Origin: Mariniphaga sp963747515 | Lineage (GTDB): Bacteria; Bacteroidota; Bacteroidia; Bacteroidales; Prolixibacteraceae | Length of the DNA stretch: 64,000 bases | Assembly: GCA_963747515.1 (NCBI GenBank) | Contig: CAVVFN010000010.1 | Coordinates: 146,185 to 210,184, forward strand | Direction: 5' to 3' | In this document: positions 46,714 through 56,052 of the stretch, one piece after another | Layout: each line of letters begins with the position of its first letter | Numbering within the stretch: position 1 is the first letter of the stretch | Translations under genes and position numbers: made by a program | Notes under the pieces: generated by a model | The model's database searches: none | What the model was told of the DNA's origin: nothing | What the model saw: only the letters and a program-made list of their open reading frames with translations

Positions 46714-47062
46714 CTATTTCCTATATTCAAGTTCTTTGCAAGCCATTTCCTTCTGATTCACATCGGTTAAAAATGAAATAATGCTATCAACGTTCCGAAT
46801 CATTAAATCTGTTATTTCTATCGTAGCCATATTACCTGTTCTAATCCAGATAATTTTGGGAGGATGTCCTTTTATTAAGCTGATATCAAAATAATCCGAA
46901 TCAAAAGTAACCATTGAATAATCATTTTCTTGGCAAATTACCAAATCGTATGATCCTCTGCATCATTTAGTCCAACATCCGAAACATGAATGCAATCCGG
47001 ATAATAACCTTTTAATCGGGATACAATTCGAAAAGAGATATTTGATCAAATAACAACTTCAT
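46714..47062 (-). pseudogene. DUF5615 PIN-like toxin, broken
   Basis: Read from the ATG at 47062, the sequence follows a DUF5615 protein: KLLFDQ, then after a missing base ISFRIVSRLKGYYPDCIHVSDVGLND, HTIW, then TAA where Gln is expected, then another missing base before ENDYSMVTFDSDYFDISLIKG. The last 76 residues form an open frame (46944-46714). So there are two frameshifts and one nonsense codon. Its start overlaps the stop of the DUF433 gene by ATGA, the usual arrangement for this toxin-antitoxin pair. The toxin is therefore dead while the antitoxin is intact. Confidence 0.75.
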
Positions 47063-47283
47063 GAAGCATGTTGCAATTTATGTTCCCTATCAGCTGCATA
47101 AGCCAAACTAGCTCTTATGTCCTCATTTGTCAATTCAGGAAAATCATGTATAATTTCATCATAGCTCATTCCGGCAGCTAACCAGCCAAGTACATCAAAA
47201 ACAGTAATTCGTGTTTTCCGGATACATGGTTTCCCAAACCGTTTATCAGGGTTCCTTTTTATTATTTCCTTATAATCAATCAT
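47059..47283 (-). CDS. DUF433 family antitoxin
   Basis: A 74-residue protein with the complete DUF433 pattern: RNPDKRFGKPCIRKTRITVFDVLGWLAAGMSYDEIIHDFPELTNEDIRASLAYAADRE. These winged-HTH-like proteins are antitoxins of DUF5615 PIN-like toxins and probably regulate their own operon. The stop overlaps the start of the (broken) DUF5615 gene. It is intact. Confidence 0.88.
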   Translation of the reverse strand: MIDYKEIIKRNPDKRFGKPCIRKTRITVFDVLGWLAAGMSYDEIIHDFPELTNEDIRASLAYAADREHKLQHAS

Positions 47284-47314
47284 GAGCTTCTCATTTTTAC
47301 AATAAACTGAGAAA

Positions 47315-47396
47315 AAGATTCCATCCCTATTGCCTGATTAAAGAAACTGCACCTGAAAATCAAAGTGCAATTTTAAAAAAGCAGGGATGGAATCTT
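47315..47396. repeat. MITE-like element, copy 5
   Basis: Ends AAGATTCCATCCCT and AGCAGGGATGGAATCTT, about 82 bp, with a diverged interior. It sits upstream of the DUF433 gene. Confidence 0.6.
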
Positions 47397-47518
47397 TCAT
47401 TGATTACGTTACGAAATACTTAAGGTAGCCATCAGAAATGACAATGAAACTGCGGTCAAAAGCGGGATAGAAAGCTGGCGACAATATCAGACTAAATAAA
47501 AACCTTCAAACCCGGAGT

Positions 47519-47640
47519 TCAGACAACCTGCACCACCACCCGGTAATCATCCGAAAGGGCAATCATGCCCCGGCCGGTGGCGCGGTGGAAGGTGGGGGAT
47601 GAAGTCAGGCCTTTGCCGATGGAATCATTGCAGAATGCGA
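47519..47640 (-). pseudogene. HNH endonuclease 3'-end fragment 1
   Basis: The minus-strand reading NDSIGKGLTSSPTFHRATGRG and IALSDDYRVVV matches the C-terminal HNH_2-type motif (NGLALSPTFHRAFDRGLI...YRVLVHP) found repeatedly in the island. The rest of the gene is missing. Confidence 0.65.
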
Positions 47641-47690
47641 TAAACGGGAGATGTTTTTTGCAAATAGCCACATTTTCCTTATCGTTCAGA

Positions 47691-47772
47691 AAGAATGTCA
47701 TCCCTATAATCCATAAAGCTCAGGCTGCTAAAATTTTGCACTCCGCCAAAGGAAAGACGGGATGGCATCTTT
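47691..47772. repeat. MITE-like element, copy 6
   Basis: AAGAATGTCATCCCT to GACGGGATGGCATCTTTT, with the internal AAATTTTGCACTCCGCCAAAG shared with the copies at 59956 and 62859. Confidence 0.7.
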
Positions 47773-47883
47773 TGTCAGGTTTAATTGAGCAGGTGAACCG
47801 GAAGTCACCAGCTCAACTTCCCAATCCTGCCAATCCTGTAATCCTGTAAATCATGGTTCAGACAATTTCAGACATTTTGGTTC

Positions 47884-48890
47884 AGATATGAAAGGCCGAC
47901 ATACGTTTATTCACGCTGTCACGACCAGCGGACGCTGACTATTGATCTGCACGCCCACTCCTGCTCTCCCGGGCGAAAATACCGGGTTAGTAACCACTCA
48001 ACAAAGCACAATCTGAACAAAATAAACCCTATAAACAAAATAAAAAACCTTCTTCAACAACAAATTGAAGCGCAACGGAATTGAAAATCGGCCAAAGTCA
48101 AATCCCATTGCCCGCCCACTCCTGTTCCCCCGGGTGAAAATACCGGGATGAGTAACCACTCAACAAAGCACAATCTGAACAACATGAACCCAATAAACAA
48201 AATAAACCACATGAACCTTCTTCAAATTGAAGCGCAACGGAATTGAAAATCGGCCAAAGTCAAATCCCATTGCCCGCCCACTCCTTTTCCCCCGGGTGAA
48301 AATACCACGATGAGTAACCACTCAAAAAAGCACAATCTGAACAACATAAACCCTATAAACAAAATAAACCACATGAACCTTCGTCAAATTGAAGCGCAGC
48401 GGAATTGAAAATCGGCCAAAGCCAAATTCCATTGCACGCCCACTCCTGTTCCCCCGGGTGAAAATACAGGTATGAGTAACCACTCAACAAAGCACAATCT
48501 GAACAACATAAACCCAATAAACAAAATAAACCACATGAACCTTCTTCAAATTGAAGCGCAGCGGAATTGAAAATAGGCCAAAGCCAAATCCCATTGCCCG
48601 CCCACGCCTGTTCCCCCGGATGAAAATACCCGGATGAGTAACCACTCAACAAAGCACATTCTGAACAACATAAACCCTATAAACAAAATAAACCACATGA
48701 ACCTTCTTCAAATTGAAGCGCAACGGAATTGAAAATCGGCCAAAGTCAAATCCCATTGCCCGCCCACTCCTGTTCCTCCGGGTAATAATACCGGGATGAG
48801 TAACCACACAACAAAGCACAATTTGAACAACATGAACTATATAAACAAAATAAACCACATGAACCTTCTTCAACAACAAACAATTTTTCA
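47884..48890. repeat. Head element plus 162-bp tandem array 1 (about 5.8 units)
   Basis: A conserved head (47884-47940: ACATACGTTTATTCACGCTG with CTGTCA...TGACAG-type dyad) leads into tandem units with an exact 162-base period: the landmark TTGAAGCGCA occurs at 48065, 48227, 48389, 48551 and 48713. Each unit has the CCCGGG-TGAAAATA-CCGGG hairpin, an AACAACATGAACCC tract and a 31-34 codon frame starting at ATGAGTAACCAC. Units differ only by substitutions. The array ends close to the Fic gene. Confidence 0.85.
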
Positions 48891-48916
48891 TACTCTCAGT
48901 CAATTAATAATCATAT

Positions 48917-48951
48917 TTCATATGAAGTAATTATTTTTCAGGTTACCTTTG
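48917..48951 (+). promoter_or_regulatory. Fic promoter region
   Basis: TACCTTTG at 48944-48951 matches the -7 consensus, 25 bases before the start. The palindrome TTCATATGAA (48917-48926) and repeated ATTTCATAT words around it could be operator sites. Confidence 0.4.
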
Positions 48952-48976
48952 TAAATGAATTTCATATTTCAAAGGC

Positions 48977-50554
48977 ATGAGTCATCATTTTTCACAAAAA
49001 GTAACCCTATTTCATGGTCGACCAACTCCGGAAGAAGGAATGTTGGCGGGTTATTCATTAATGCTTCAGGAAATAGAGGATCATACAGGTAAATTTTTAC
49101 CTGCACCCCGGCAACTTGCCATAATCACCGACAAACATCAAAGATATAATACAGAACAGTGGCAGGTATTTACCAAAAGACACAAACCAAACGATGACCT
49201 TATCAGTCATATCTTCTTTGCACTGAAATATGAAGGCCTTGATTTATTAATTCTAAAAACATTTTTTCAACTCATTGGAGAAAAAAAAATCAGGAAAGCT
49301 GTTCTGAATAAACCAACCGGCCAATATTCAAGAAAAGTATGGTTTCTCTACGAGTGGTTATTCGGAATCAAACTTGATATCCCTGATTTAAAAGCAGGGA
49401 CCTATGTGGAAGTTGTGAATCCTTCCTTACAATTTCCAGGGCCGGTAATCAATTCAACCCGGCACAGGATAAAAAATAACCTGCCCGGAACGCCTGAATT
49501 CTGTCCAATGATAAGAAGAAGCGAAAAGCTTGAAAAGTTTATTTCTGCCAATATTCAGGATTCAATTGACAAAGGATTAAATAGCAGGGATAAAGAGTTG
49601 ATCAGAAGGACAGCAGCCTTTTTGTTACTAAAGGATTCTAAAGCTTCATTTGCAATTGAAGGTGAATTTCCTCCAAATATGCGGGCAAGAAATTGGGGCA
49701 AAGCAATAGGACAGGCAGGAAAGAAAGCATTAACCTTGTCAGAAATAGAACGATTACAGCATATAGTAATCGGAACCAATAAATTAAAGCATATGGGAAT
49801 CAGGCAGGAAGAAGGATTTATTGGGGAACATGACCGCGAAACCTTTTCACCTGTTCCAGACCACATTTCAGCAAAAGCAGCAGACCTGAACTCTTTGATG
49901 AATGGCCTGCTGAATACAAATAACATCCTTCAAAACAGTGACTATGATCCCGTTCTTACAGCAGCAACCATTGCCTTCGGGTTTGTTTTTATTCATCCTC
50001 TTTCTGATGGCAATGGAAGGATTCATCGATATTTGATTCATCACATATTAAATTGGAGGGGATATACAAAACGAGATATGATTTTCCCGGTTTCATCTGC
50101 AATTCTGGATCGAATCAGCGATTACCAGGAAGTATTGGAAGACTATTCATCTCAACGGTTAGATTTAATTGAATGGGAGCCAACAACAAGTCATACTATT
50201 AAAATACTCAACGATACCATCGATTTATATCGTTATTTCGATCTGACACTTCAGGCAGAATTTCTTTACGAATGCGTTGAAGAAACAATAAACGGAATTA
50301 TACCCAAAGAGATTGATTACCTCGAAAAATATGACAGGTTAAGCAATGCTATAAATTCCTTTCTTACTCTTCCGGATACCAGAGTTGATTTACTTATAAA
50401 ATTACTGGACCAAAATAAAGGAAAATTGTCCAAAAGGAAATGGCAAAAAAACTTTGATGAATTGTCGGATAAGGAGATTTCTGTTATCGAAGAATTTTAT
50501 GCAGAAATATTTGAAAAACATCAGACTAAATCAGACGAAAAAAAAACCACCTGA
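48977..50554 (+). CDS. Fic/DOC family protein with N-terminal inhibitory motif
   Basis: A 525-residue Fic protein. The active-site motif is HPLSDGNGRIHR (His340 to Arg351, with Leu in place of the usual Phe), which transfers AMP or another nucleotide part from ATP to a target protein. An S-x-x-x-E-G motif (Ser224-Gly229, SFAIEG) before the core is the class II autoinhibitory helix, so the enzyme carries its own brake and needs no separate antitoxin. Regions before residue 180 and after 440 are helical and of unknown role. It is the only plus-strand gene of the island and is flanked by a 162-bp array on its left and duplicated repeats on its right. The target is unknown. Confidence 0.92.
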   Translation: MSHHFSQKVTLFHGRPTPEEGMLAGYSLMLQEIEDHTGKFLPAPRQLAIITDKHQRYNTEQWQVFTKRHKPNDDLISHIFFALKYEGLDLLILKTFFQLIGEKKIRKAVLNKPTGQYSRKVWFLYEWLFGIKLDIPDLKAGTYVEVVNPSLQFPGPVINSTRHRIKNNLPGTPEFCPMIRRSEKLEKFISANIQDSIDKGLNSRDKELIRRTAAFLLLKDSKASFAIEGEFPPNMRARNWGKAIGQAGKKALTLSEIERLQHIVIGTNKLKHMGIRQEEGFIGEHDRETFSPVPDHISAKAADLNSLMNGLLNTNNILQNSDYDPVLTAATIAFGFVFIHPLSDGNGRIHRYLIHHILNWRGYTKRDMIFPVSSAILDRISDYQEVLEDYSSQRLDLIEWEPTTSHTIKILNDTIDLYRYFDLTLQAEFLYECVEETINGIIPKEIDYLEKYDRLSNAINSFLTLPDTRVDLLIKLLDQNKGKLSKRKWQKNFDELSDKEISVIEEFYAEIFEKHQTKSDEKKTT

Positions 50555-51683
50555 TCCAAATGAACAACATAAACCATATAAACCTTCATCAAACCAGGAT
50601 GAGTAACAAGCTGCTTGTTCTCATACTGCCTTTACTAACCCCGGTATTTATGCCGGGGATAACACCAGCCCCCCACGCCTTCTCTCCCCTGGGAAGCAAG
50701 GAACCATGCTCCGGCCATTAAAGGCTGAAGCCCGGAGGAGGGGATGAATTTATGCTTCTATACCCCGGGTTGAAACACCGGGGTTATTGACCCTGCTGGC
50801 AGCAGATATCCTTTCGGCTGTCGCCACTTTGAGCAATCACAATTCGACATTCCAACTTCTTCAAATTTTTCTATCAGTTGGAACCTTCCCCGTACCTTCA
50901 GTTGCCGATGCGCCAGCACCCGGCAAGTTCCTAACCTGTCTGAACCACGATTCCCCGATTATCCTGATCCCCTCGAAAAAAGCCAGATAAGGATGCCATC
51001 CCTACAGCCAATCTAGCATTAGCCGTTAAAAATGGCAGTCTGCCAATGAAAAGCAGGGATGGCATCCTCCTTTCGGTTGGAGCGTTAAAATTTGCCTGAA
51101 CCCTGATTCTCCGATTTTCCTGATTTCCCCTACCCCAGTTGTCAGTTCCAAATCCTGCCAATCCATTAATATGTTAAATCATAGCTTGTCCCGATCTGTC
51201 GGGAGTTCAGACATTTTTGCAGTTCCTTAATCCTGCCAATCCTTTAATCCTGTGAATCATGATTCAGACATTTTAGTGCGAATGCACAAGCACCTGAGTG
51301 CCTACCCTCTCTGAACCACGATTCCCCGATTATCCTGATCCCCTCGAAAAAAGCCAGATAAGGATGCCATCCCTACAGCCAATCTAGCATTAGCCGTTAA
51401 AAATGGCAGTCTGCCAATGAAAAGCAGGGATGGCATCCTTCTTTCGGTTGGAGCGTTAAAACTTGCCTGAACCTTGATTCTCCGATTTTCCTGATTTCCC
51501 CTACCCCAGTTGTCAGTTCCCAATCCTGCCAATCCTTTAATCTGTTAAATCATAGCTTGTCCCGATCTGTCGGGAGTTCAGACTATCCCCTAATGGCTCC
51601 CAATCAGGGCGTTTGCGTTAAAGGTGCAGTTCCTTAATCCTGCCAATCCTTTAATCCTGTGAATCATGATTCAGACATTTTAG
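50555..51683. repeat. Repeat block with segmental duplications
   Basis: No gene. The block at 50628-50943 is nearly identical to 56787-57111. The block 50939-51216 is repeated at 51310-51585 (period about 371) and each copy holds a MITE-like element (50989-51068, 51360-51440; ATAAGGATGCCATCCCT to AGCAGGGATGGCATCCT, with an interior different from the other copies). CCCCGG-TATTTATG-CCGGGG (50640-50660) and TCCCGATCTGTCGGGA hairpins occur. A 49-base piece at 50844-50892 matches the VapC gene at 60.7 kb. Confidence 0.75.
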
Positions 51684-51796
51684 TGAGGATGCACCAGCAC
51701 GCGGTAGTTATCTGAAAGGCAATATGGCCCCGGTCGAAGGCACAGTGAAAGGCGGGCGACAATGTCGGACCGTTGCGGATGGAATCGTTGTGGTTG
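51684..51796 (-). pseudogene. HNH endonuclease 3'-end fragment 2
   Basis: The minus-strand reading contains IRNGPTLSPAFH, DRGHIAF and NYRVLVHP in shifted frames. It lies directly downstream of the GDCCVxC relic, the same order as at 63.0-63.4 kb. Confidence 0.65.
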
Positions 51797-51825
51797 TTGA
51801 AAACAGAAGAATGTGGCAGGCGTAT

Positions 51826-51920
51826 TTATGCGCAACAACTTGTTCCATTCTGGATGGACACTTAATCGAGCCGTAACTGCAATCCATGCATCGTTTGGGT
51901 TAAAAACCTGCCACGCTTTC
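51826..51920 (-). pseudogene. GDCCVxC protein gene relic
   Basis: The minus-strand reading CMDCSYGSIKCPSRMEQVVAH matches the CVYCSYGTVKCPPVQ end of the intact genes at 26.6 and 63.2 kb. The N-terminal half is missing or frameshifted. Confidence 0.6.
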
Positions 51921-51984
51921 CTTCCATGTAAGACTCTTCCTTAATCATTGTATGGCATTCAACATTCAAATGCTTCACGTCTCT

Positions 51985-52227
51985 TCAGGCATTTTTATTT
52001 TTACTAAACTGTAATAACCCATTTATTGATAAATCTTCATCGATGAGTCGCCAATTAATCCCATAGCCAAAAGGAGAGATTTTATATTCTTTTCGTTCAT
52101 ATTCAGAAGCTCTGGCAAGTTTATCTGAAACATCAGATATTCTCAGCCGGATTATTTGATCATCCACCTTAAGAATCAAATGATCTTTTTCAAATTTTAA
52201 ATCCAGATTATTATATGCTCTTTCCAT
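51985..52227 (-). CDS. DUF2442 protein (antitoxin-like)
   Basis: An 80-residue protein with the DUF2442 pattern: ISDVSDKLARASEYERKEYKISPFGYGINWRLIDEDLSINGLL. DUF2442 proteins usually pair with a DUF4160 toxin encoded upstream. Here the upstream sequence (52229-52325) only holds a degraded remnant of such a partner. The gene itself is intact. Confidence 0.8.
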   Translation of the reverse strand: MERAYNNLDLKFEKDHLILKVDDQIIRLRISDVSDKLARASEYERKEYKISPFGYGINWRLIDEDLSINGLLQFSKNKNA

Positions 52228-52228
52228 T

Positions 52229-52325
52229 ATTGCCTGCTATTAAAATATTTACTCCACTCACTAACAATATAATCAAAATGCTCGTAAATTATTTTCTTGA
52301 TTTCCCTTCTTGCCTGCGGCGTCAA
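52229..52325 (-). pseudogene. Remnant of DUF4160-like toxin C-terminus
   Basis: Directly upstream of the DUF2442 gene, the minus strand reads EIKKIIYEHFDYIVSEWSKY and then a stop one base before the next start region, like the last helix of DUF4160 toxins (...W...F). A frameshift and loss of the N-terminal part follow. Low confidence. Confidence 0.35.
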
Positions 52326-52487
52326 AATCTATTCCAAAGCCGAAGAAGTTTATTGGGACGATGCCTCATTTTCCTGATCCCTCAATGTGGCACCAACTGA
52401 ACCGGAAAATCATTTACCGTTTATCATAGAAGGGCATGGTTTCCCGAAATAACCAACAATGCAAGACTAATGTTAGCGGCTGGTACC

Positions 52488-52943
52488 CTATTCATTATTC
52501 AGTTTTAAAATCTCCGCTATAATATTGTCAGCTATCCGGAAATCTGTAAATACTAATTTTTCAATTAAAGGTTTAACATTATCAATAACCGACATTTGTT
52601 TTGCCCGATGAATCACACCAAGCGTTCCTGTAATCTTAAAATTTAGTTGCACCGCTAATTTTCGTGCCTTTAAATCATCAAGCAGCAGCAGTACATCATC
52701 ATATTCTGTGGCTAAGGCAATGGCGCTTGCCTCTCCTGAATCAATCTGTGTCTCTAAAAACTTTTGATATTTTTTATCTGAAACAGCTTGAATTTTAATC
52801 CAAACAGGAAGTACTTCTCCAAATTCCTTTGCAATCTCAGGAGTAGTAACCAATTCATCGTATACTTTCCGTAAAAGATCAAACTCTTCAATTTTATGAA
52901 AAAGTATTAAAGTGCTGGTATCTGATATAACAACCTTAGGCAT
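52488..52943 (-). CDS. DUF3368 PIN-like toxin
   Basis: A 151-residue protein of the DUF3368/PIN fold: ISDTSTLILFHKI (first Asp), TTPEIAKEFGEV (Glu), DSGEASAIALA (acidic helix) and LLLLDDLKARKLA (Asp pair), then ITGTLGVIHRAK. These are likely RNases. The start overlaps the end of the UPF0175 gene by 8 bases, a standard toxin-antitoxin pair. It appears intact. Confidence 0.85.
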   Translation of the reverse strand: MPKVVISDTSTLILFHKIEEFDLLRKVYDELVTTPEIAKEFGEVLPVWIKIQAVSDKKYQKFLETQIDSGEASAIALATEYDDVLLLLDDLKARKLAVQLNFKITGTLGVIHRAKQMSVIDNVKPLIEKLVFTDFRIADNIIAEILKLNNE

Positions 52944-53169
52944 TTGCTATATCAGAATGTAAATCAGGAATTGAGGTGCTAAAAACAGATGCTCCATATT
53001 TTCCCAGCATCTCAATAAATGCTCTTTTTGACAATCCCACAATTTTAGCTGCCTGCCCTGCTGAAAGTTTAGCATCTTCATATAATTTGGCAGCTATTAT
53101 CATTGAAAAATCATAATCTTTCAAATCTATGTTATCTGGTATATTTAATTGAATTATTCTCATAGTCAT
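52936..53169 (-). CDS. UPF0175 family antitoxin
   Basis: A 77-residue protein with the UPF0175 pattern: a short N-terminal strand (RIIQLNIPDN) followed by MIIAAKLYEDAKLSAGQAAKIVGLSKRAFIEMLGKYG, an HTH-like helix pair. It is the antitoxin and probably the operon regulator for the DUF3368 toxin with which it overlaps by 8 bases. Confidence 0.88.
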   Translation of the reverse strand: MTMRIIQLNIPDNIDLKDYDFSMIIAAKLYEDAKLSAGQAAKIVGLSKRAFIEMLGKYGASVFSTSIPDLHSDIANA

Positions 53170-53337
53170 GTTTTCTCAAAAATACAAAATCATTGTATCA
53201 TTCTGTAATTTGGCAACGCTTTTTTACCTGGCGCCTAACTTTTTCTGAAACACCACAACAGAGATAATTGGTTGTTTCGATGTTAAGGCTTTTCCGCTGA
53301 TTGCAACATATCACTTATCAATAAAAATGTATCGCGT

Positions 53338-53625
53338 TTAGACATGAATCAGATCTGAGTCTATTGATTTTAAATACTTTTTTATCCCCCTTTTTGAAAC
53401 AAGGTCTACTTTCAATCCTATAATGTTTTCCAATTCCTCTGCTAAATCAATAAACCGAATCCCAATATTATCTGAGAACTCTACAACAATATCTAAATCA
53501 CTGGAATTATTTTGTTCTCTCCTTGCATAAGAACCAAAGATTGCCATTGATTTGATCGGGTAATCATGAAACAACCTGCTTTTATGATTACTCAGGATTT
53601 CTTTTATCTCATATACTGTTCTCAT
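53338..53625 (-). CDS. MNT-type nucleotidyltransferase (antitoxin-like), no HEPN partner seen
   Basis: A 95-residue minimal nucleotidyltransferase: IFGSYARREQNNSSDLDIVVEF gives the GSxAR...DxD catalytic motif, with a third acidic position in LKVDLVS. Such MntA proteins usually modify (AMPylate) the HEPN RNase encoded beside them and so neutralise it. Here the 115 bases after the stop and the sequence upstream hold no HEPN frame, so the protein is an orphan or works with a distant partner. Confidence 0.88.
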   Translation of the reverse strand: MRTVYEIKEILSNHKSRLFHDYPIKSMAIFGSYARREQNNSSDLDIVVEFSDNIGIRFIDLAEELENIIGLKVDLVSKRGIKKYLKSIDSDLIHV

Positions 53626-53813
53626 ATTTCAAAATTACCATTTTTTATTGATTTGGTAAAATATGTTACCTGAACCTTGATTCGCCTGATTTACCCGATT
53701 ACCCGATTCCCTCCAGGCAAAGTATTACCTTTCAAAATAGCAATCTCTTTTCCAGAAATCCAGCAATCCAGTAATCCAAATCCGAATCATACCAATCCTT
53801 TAATCATTTTAAT

Positions 53814-54237
53814 CATAGCTTGTCCCGATCCGTCGGAAGTTCAGGCATTTTGGTTCAGACATGAAAGGCTGACATACGTTTATTCACGCTGTCATGACCA
53901 GTGGACGCTGACAGGTAATCTGCCGCCTACTCCTGTCGGATGAAAATACCAGGATGAGTAACCACACAACAAAGCACAATCTGAACAAAATAAACCCTAT
54001 AAACAAAATAAACCACATGAACCTTCGTCAAATTGAAGCGCAACGGAATTGAAAATCGGCCAAAGCCAAATCCCATTGCCCGCCCACGCCTGTTCCCCCG
54101 GGTGAAAATACCAGGATGAGTAACCACTCAACAAAGCACAATCTGAACAACATAAACCCAATAAACAAAATAAACCACATGAACCTTCTTCAAATTGAAG
54201 CGCAACGGAATTGAAAATCGGCTAAAGCCAAATCCTG
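53814..54237. repeat. Head element plus 162-bp array 2 (about 2 units)
   Basis: The order is TCCCGATCCGTCGGAAG-type hairpin (53814-53847), head (53859-53912), then units with TTGAAGCGCA at 54033 and 54195. The array ends just before the 55-aa gene. Confidence 0.8.
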
Positions 54238-54249
54238 CTGAAAGCCTAA

Positions 54250-54417
54250 TCAAATTCCTGCACAAGTGTTTTTTTGATTTTTTATTTTGTCAGCATACTT
54301 TTTACGGATAGCCGTCAGACGTTCTTCCCGTAAATGAGGATCTTTCTCATATTCCGAATGACGCTTATCTCTTATATCGCGCATCATTTTAACTGCATCA
54401 AATTCTTTATCCTTCAT
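54250..54417 (-). CDS. Small 55-aa partner of the PIN protein
   Basis: A 55-residue frame beginning MKDKEFDAVKMMRDIRDKRH and ending NQKNTCAGI. It is highly charged and helical, with EKDPHLREERLTAIRKKY in the middle. Its ATG overlaps the last 11 bases of the upstream PIN-domain gene, so the two form a coupled toxin-antitoxin-like operon. Similar short proteins (MKD.EFD.VKMMR.IRD) accompany PIN proteins in other bacteria as I recall. It is likely the antitoxin, here placed after the toxin. Confidence 0.75.
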   Translation of the reverse strand: MKDKEFDAVKMMRDIRDKRHSEYEKDPHLREERLTAIRKKYADKIKNQKNTCAGI

Positions 54418-54877
54418 TTTCGTCAAACTTTAAAATTTCTCTTGGCGTTCGTATCTCCAGAATCAAATACCCATTCTTTAGGTTTACCGAATTATACATT
54501 CTTATTCGCTCCAAATTTACTATGTGTTTAAAATTCCAGCTTGCAAGAACATTAACCTGATGAATTGTTGCAATGGCAATATGCATTGCATCCTCGTAAA
54601 ATTTACCGGAAACAGCTTTCTCAATGATATACTTATCAGCCAAATCTTTTGAACCAATATCAGATGATACAATTTCCAGATTTTCTTCAGGAATGGAAGC
54701 AAAAATATCCTGAACCTGCTGAGGAGCATCGGTCAATTCATCAAGGGTTATATCTGAAACAACAGCAATCATCCTGCCGGCTTTAAAATCATCAAATAAA
54801 CGGTTAGACCATTCTTCAAATTCCTGATCAAAACAGCCTCCAATTACTGAAGTATCAATATAAATTCTCTGTCTCAT
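54407..54877 (-). CDS. PIN-domain putative RNase toxin
   Basis: A 156-residue PIN-fold protein: RIYIDTSVIGGCFD (first Asp), ITLDELTDAP (Glu), KFYEDAMHIAIATI (Asp) and VLASWNFKHIVNL, the later conserved Asn. It is likely a ribonuclease toxin. It overlaps the downstream 55-aa gene by 11 bases. It appears intact. Confidence 0.85.
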   Translation of the reverse strand: MRQRIYIDTSVIGGCFDQEFEEWSNRLFDDFKAGRMIAVVSDITLDELTDAPQQVQDIFASIPEENLEIVSSDIGSKDLADKYIIEKAVSGKFYEDAMHIAIATIHQVNVLASWNFKHIVNLERIRMYNSVNLKNGYLILEIRTPREILKFDENEG

Positions 54878-54929
54878 ATATTATATCCTGCTGAAACAAA
54901 GATACTAAATCTTTGTGAAGTTCTTTGAT

Positions 54930-55850
54930 ACATAGCTTGTCCCGATCTGTCGGGAGTTCAGGCATTTTGGTTCAGACATGAAAGGCTGACATACGTTTAT
55001 TCACGCTGTCACGACCAGCGGACGCTGACAGAGATCTGCCCGCCCACTCCTGTTCCCCGGGGTGAAAATACCAGGATGAGTAACCACTCAACAACGCACA
55101 ATCTGAACAACATGAACCCAATAAACAAAATAAACCACATGAACCTTCTTCAAATTGAAGCGCAGCGGAATTGAAAATCGGCCAAAGCCAAATCCCATTG
55201 CCCGCCCACTCCTGTTCCCCCGGGTGAAAATACCCGGATGAGTAACCTCTCAACAAAGCACAATCTGAACAACATAAACCCTATAAACAAAATAAACCAC
55301 ATGAACCTTCTTCAAATTGAAGCGCAGCGGAATTGAAAATCGGCCAAAGCCAAATCCCATTGCCCGCCCACTCCTGTTCCCCCGGATGAAAATACCAGGA
55401 TGAGTAACCACACAACAAAGCACAATCTGAACAACATGAACCCTATAAACAAAATAAACCACATGAACCTTCGTCAAATTGAAGCGCAACGGAATTGAAA
55501 ATCGGCCAAAGCCAAATCCCATTGCCCGCCCACGCCTGTTCCCCCGGATGAAAATACCAGGATGAGTAACCACTCAACAAAGCACGATCTGAACAACATA
55601 AACCCTATAAACAAAATAAACCACATGAACCTTCTTCAAATTGAAGCGCAGCGGAATTGAAAATCGGCCAAAGCCAAATCCCATTGCCCGCCCACTCCTG
55701 TTCCCCCGGGTGAAAATACCCGGATGAGTAACCTCTCAACAAAGCACAATCTGAACAACATGAACCCAATAAACAAAATAAACCACATGAACCTTCTTCA
55801 ACAACAAATTGAAGCGCAGCGAAAATTCTGCTGCAAGCAGGACGACAAAC
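54930..55850. repeat. Head element plus 162-bp array 3 (5 units) with terminator-like tail
   Basis: The order is TCCCGATCTGTCGGGA hairpin (54930-54962), head (54973-55030), units with TTGAAGCGCA at 55155, 55317, 55479 and 55641 (period 162) and 55809 (168 because of an extra CAACAA), then the tail hairpin TTCTGCT-GCA-AGCAGGA (55826-55842). On the minus strand this hairpin is followed by TTTTC, like a terminator after the HNH fragment at 55.9-56.0 kb. Confidence 0.85.
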
Positions 55851-56030
55851 CTTCCTTTCAAACCCTTCGAACCTTCAAACTCTTTCGAACTTCCTCCTAT
55901 GCTCCCGCAAACTCTTCACCGAAGGATAAAACCGCTCATCACCCGGAAGGTGAAGCTCCTTGTTTTCATACTGCCGGATTCCGGCTGACAAGTTGTAATT
56001 CTTTAGTGCCGGGTGCACCAGCACCGGGGA
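55850..56030 (-). pseudogene. HNH endonuclease 3'-end fragment 3
   Basis: The minus strand reads AGIRQYENKELHLPGDERFYPSVKS in pieces with the C-terminal LREHRRKF end, the last part of the HNH gene. It directly adjoins the tail of array 3 and lies downstream of the HigA gene. Confidence 0.6.
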
Positions 56031-56052
56031 AAAATTGAAGTGGCAGACCTGA

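Noticed and set aside
47949..48890. CRISPR array
   Set aside because: The whole 162-bp unit is repeated with only scattered substitutions; there are no short direct repeats with unique spacers and no cas genes.
48353..48903. Repeat proteins encoded on the minus strand of the 162-bp arrays
   Set aside because: 54-residue repeats rich in Cys, Trp and aromatic residues arise because 162 is divisible by three; there is no start signal and no known fold.
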